DNA of 5,836 nucleotides from an uncultured Bacilli bacterium. Lineage in GTDB: Bacteria > Bacillota_I > Bacilli_A > RFN20 > CAG-631. The stretch lies in contig CAKPXW010000101.1 in the NCBI GenBank assembly GCA_934202505.1, positions 1 to 5,836 of the forward strand. Reading direction: 5' to 3'. The position numbers were made by a program, and so were the translations under genes. Shown in pieces: positions 5,453 to 5,836 of this stretch (positions are counted from its first letter, which is position 1; every line of letters starts with the position of its first letter). The notes under the pieces were generated by a model. It made no database searches, was not told the origin of the DNA, and worked only from the letters and a program-made list of their open reading frames with translations.

Positions 5453-5836
5453 CTTTCGTTTTTGGATTTTCAAATATTTTAACAATAATTTTATTTTTAA
5501 TAATTATTTGCTTTGTTATAGCATGGCATGAACTTGGACATTTACTAGTTGCTAAAAAATGTAATGTTTATTGTTATGAATATTCAATTGGCTTTGGGCC
5601 TGAACTATATCGTAATAAAAAACATGAAACCCATTTTGTTTTAAGAGCAATACCATTAGGGGGCTTTGTTAAAATGGCTGGTGAAGAAGGTCAAGAAGAA
5701 GGAGAAAATCATGAACCAATTAAAGATAATGATGGAAATCCTCTTCCAAAAGATCGTTTAATGGCGCATGTTGGCAAAGGCAAAAAAGCAGCAATTATGG
5801 CAGCTGGTGGAATAATGAATATGATTCTTGCTATTG
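5449..5836 (+). CDS. rseP: RseP-type site-2 intramembrane metalloprotease (5' part, cut by window end)
   Basis: 129 residues are visible before the window ends, about a third of a typical 350-450-residue member. After a hydrophobic first membrane segment (about 9-25) comes HELGH (27-31), the HExxH zinc motif, with Glu28 as catalytic base inside the membrane. Next is SIGFGPELY (46-54), the family pattern after the first helix, then AIPLGGFVKMAGEE (67-80), a conserved membrane-reentrant region. The acidic loop EEGQEEGENHEP is followed by DRLMAHVGKGKK and the second membrane segment, AAGGIMNMILAI (118-129). The expected PDZ domain and the NxxPxxxLDG zinc-ligand motif lie beyond the window. The family cleaves transmembrane anti-sigma factors and leftover signal peptides. 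The start uses an ATGA overlap with dxr behind AAGGAGG. The position after cdsA-dxr is the classic location of this gene (rasP/yluC in Bacillus). Confidence 0.95.
   Translation, partial: MTFVFGFSNILTIILFLIIICFVIAWHELGHLLVAKKCNVYCYEYSIGFGPELYRNKKHETHFVLRAIPLGGFVKMAGEEGQEEGENHEPIKDNDGNPLPKDRLMAHVGKGKKAAIMAAGGIMNMILAI

Noticed and set aside
1..5836. A novel or mobile system (defence island, CRISPR, insertion sequence, tRNA-associated integration)
   Set aside because: Apart from its short gaps, the whole window is accounted for by a conserved housekeeping gene order on one strand. No direct-repeat array, terminal inverted repeats or transposase-like sequence was seen.

Overview
This is an ordinary but very conserved housekeeping segment of an AT-rich (roughly one-third G+C) bacterial chromosome. 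All genes are on the + strand, in the order rpsB (3' end) - tsf - pyrH - frr - uppS - cdsA - dxr - rseP (5' end). The gene order, the strong GGAGG-type ribosome binding sites and the low G+C suggest Bacillota or a Mycoplasmatota-like relative (Bacilli, Erysipelotrichia or RF39-type lineages). I cannot place it more precisely. Every visible Trp is encoded by TGG, and TGA ends dxr, so the standard bacterial code (table 11) applies rather than the Mycoplasma code. The many cysteines in EF-Ts (seven) are compatible with an anaerobe, but that is only a hint.

Layout. Positions 1-1285 hold the translation pair rpsB-tsf, closed by a clear intrinsic terminator (1259-1285). pyrH starts 13 bases after that terminator, and frr follows with its Shine-Dalgarno overlapping the pyrH stop codon. 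The only real intergenic region (2561-2656) holds a candidate extended -10 promoter, mutually exclusive hairpins and a second intrinsic terminator, directly before the uppS ribosome binding site. From 2657 to the window end, uppS, cdsA, dxr and rseP are packed with overlaps or a 2-base gap, consistent with one translationally coupled transcript.

Function. The first half serves protein synthesis: ribosomal protein S2, EF-Tu recycling by EF-Ts and ribosome recycling by RRF, plus UMP kinase for pyrimidine nucleotides. The second half serves the cell envelope. Dxr makes MEP-pathway isoprenoid precursors. UppS condenses isoprenoid units to undecaprenyl diphosphate, the precursor of the lipid carrier for peptidoglycan. 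CdsA makes CDP-diacylglycerol for phospholipids. RseP is a membrane site-2 protease.

I found no mobile element, CRISPR array, RNA gene or new multigene system. The points worth a second look are the two regulatory junctions (tsf/pyrH and frr/uppS) and a few substitutions in conserved enzyme motifs.
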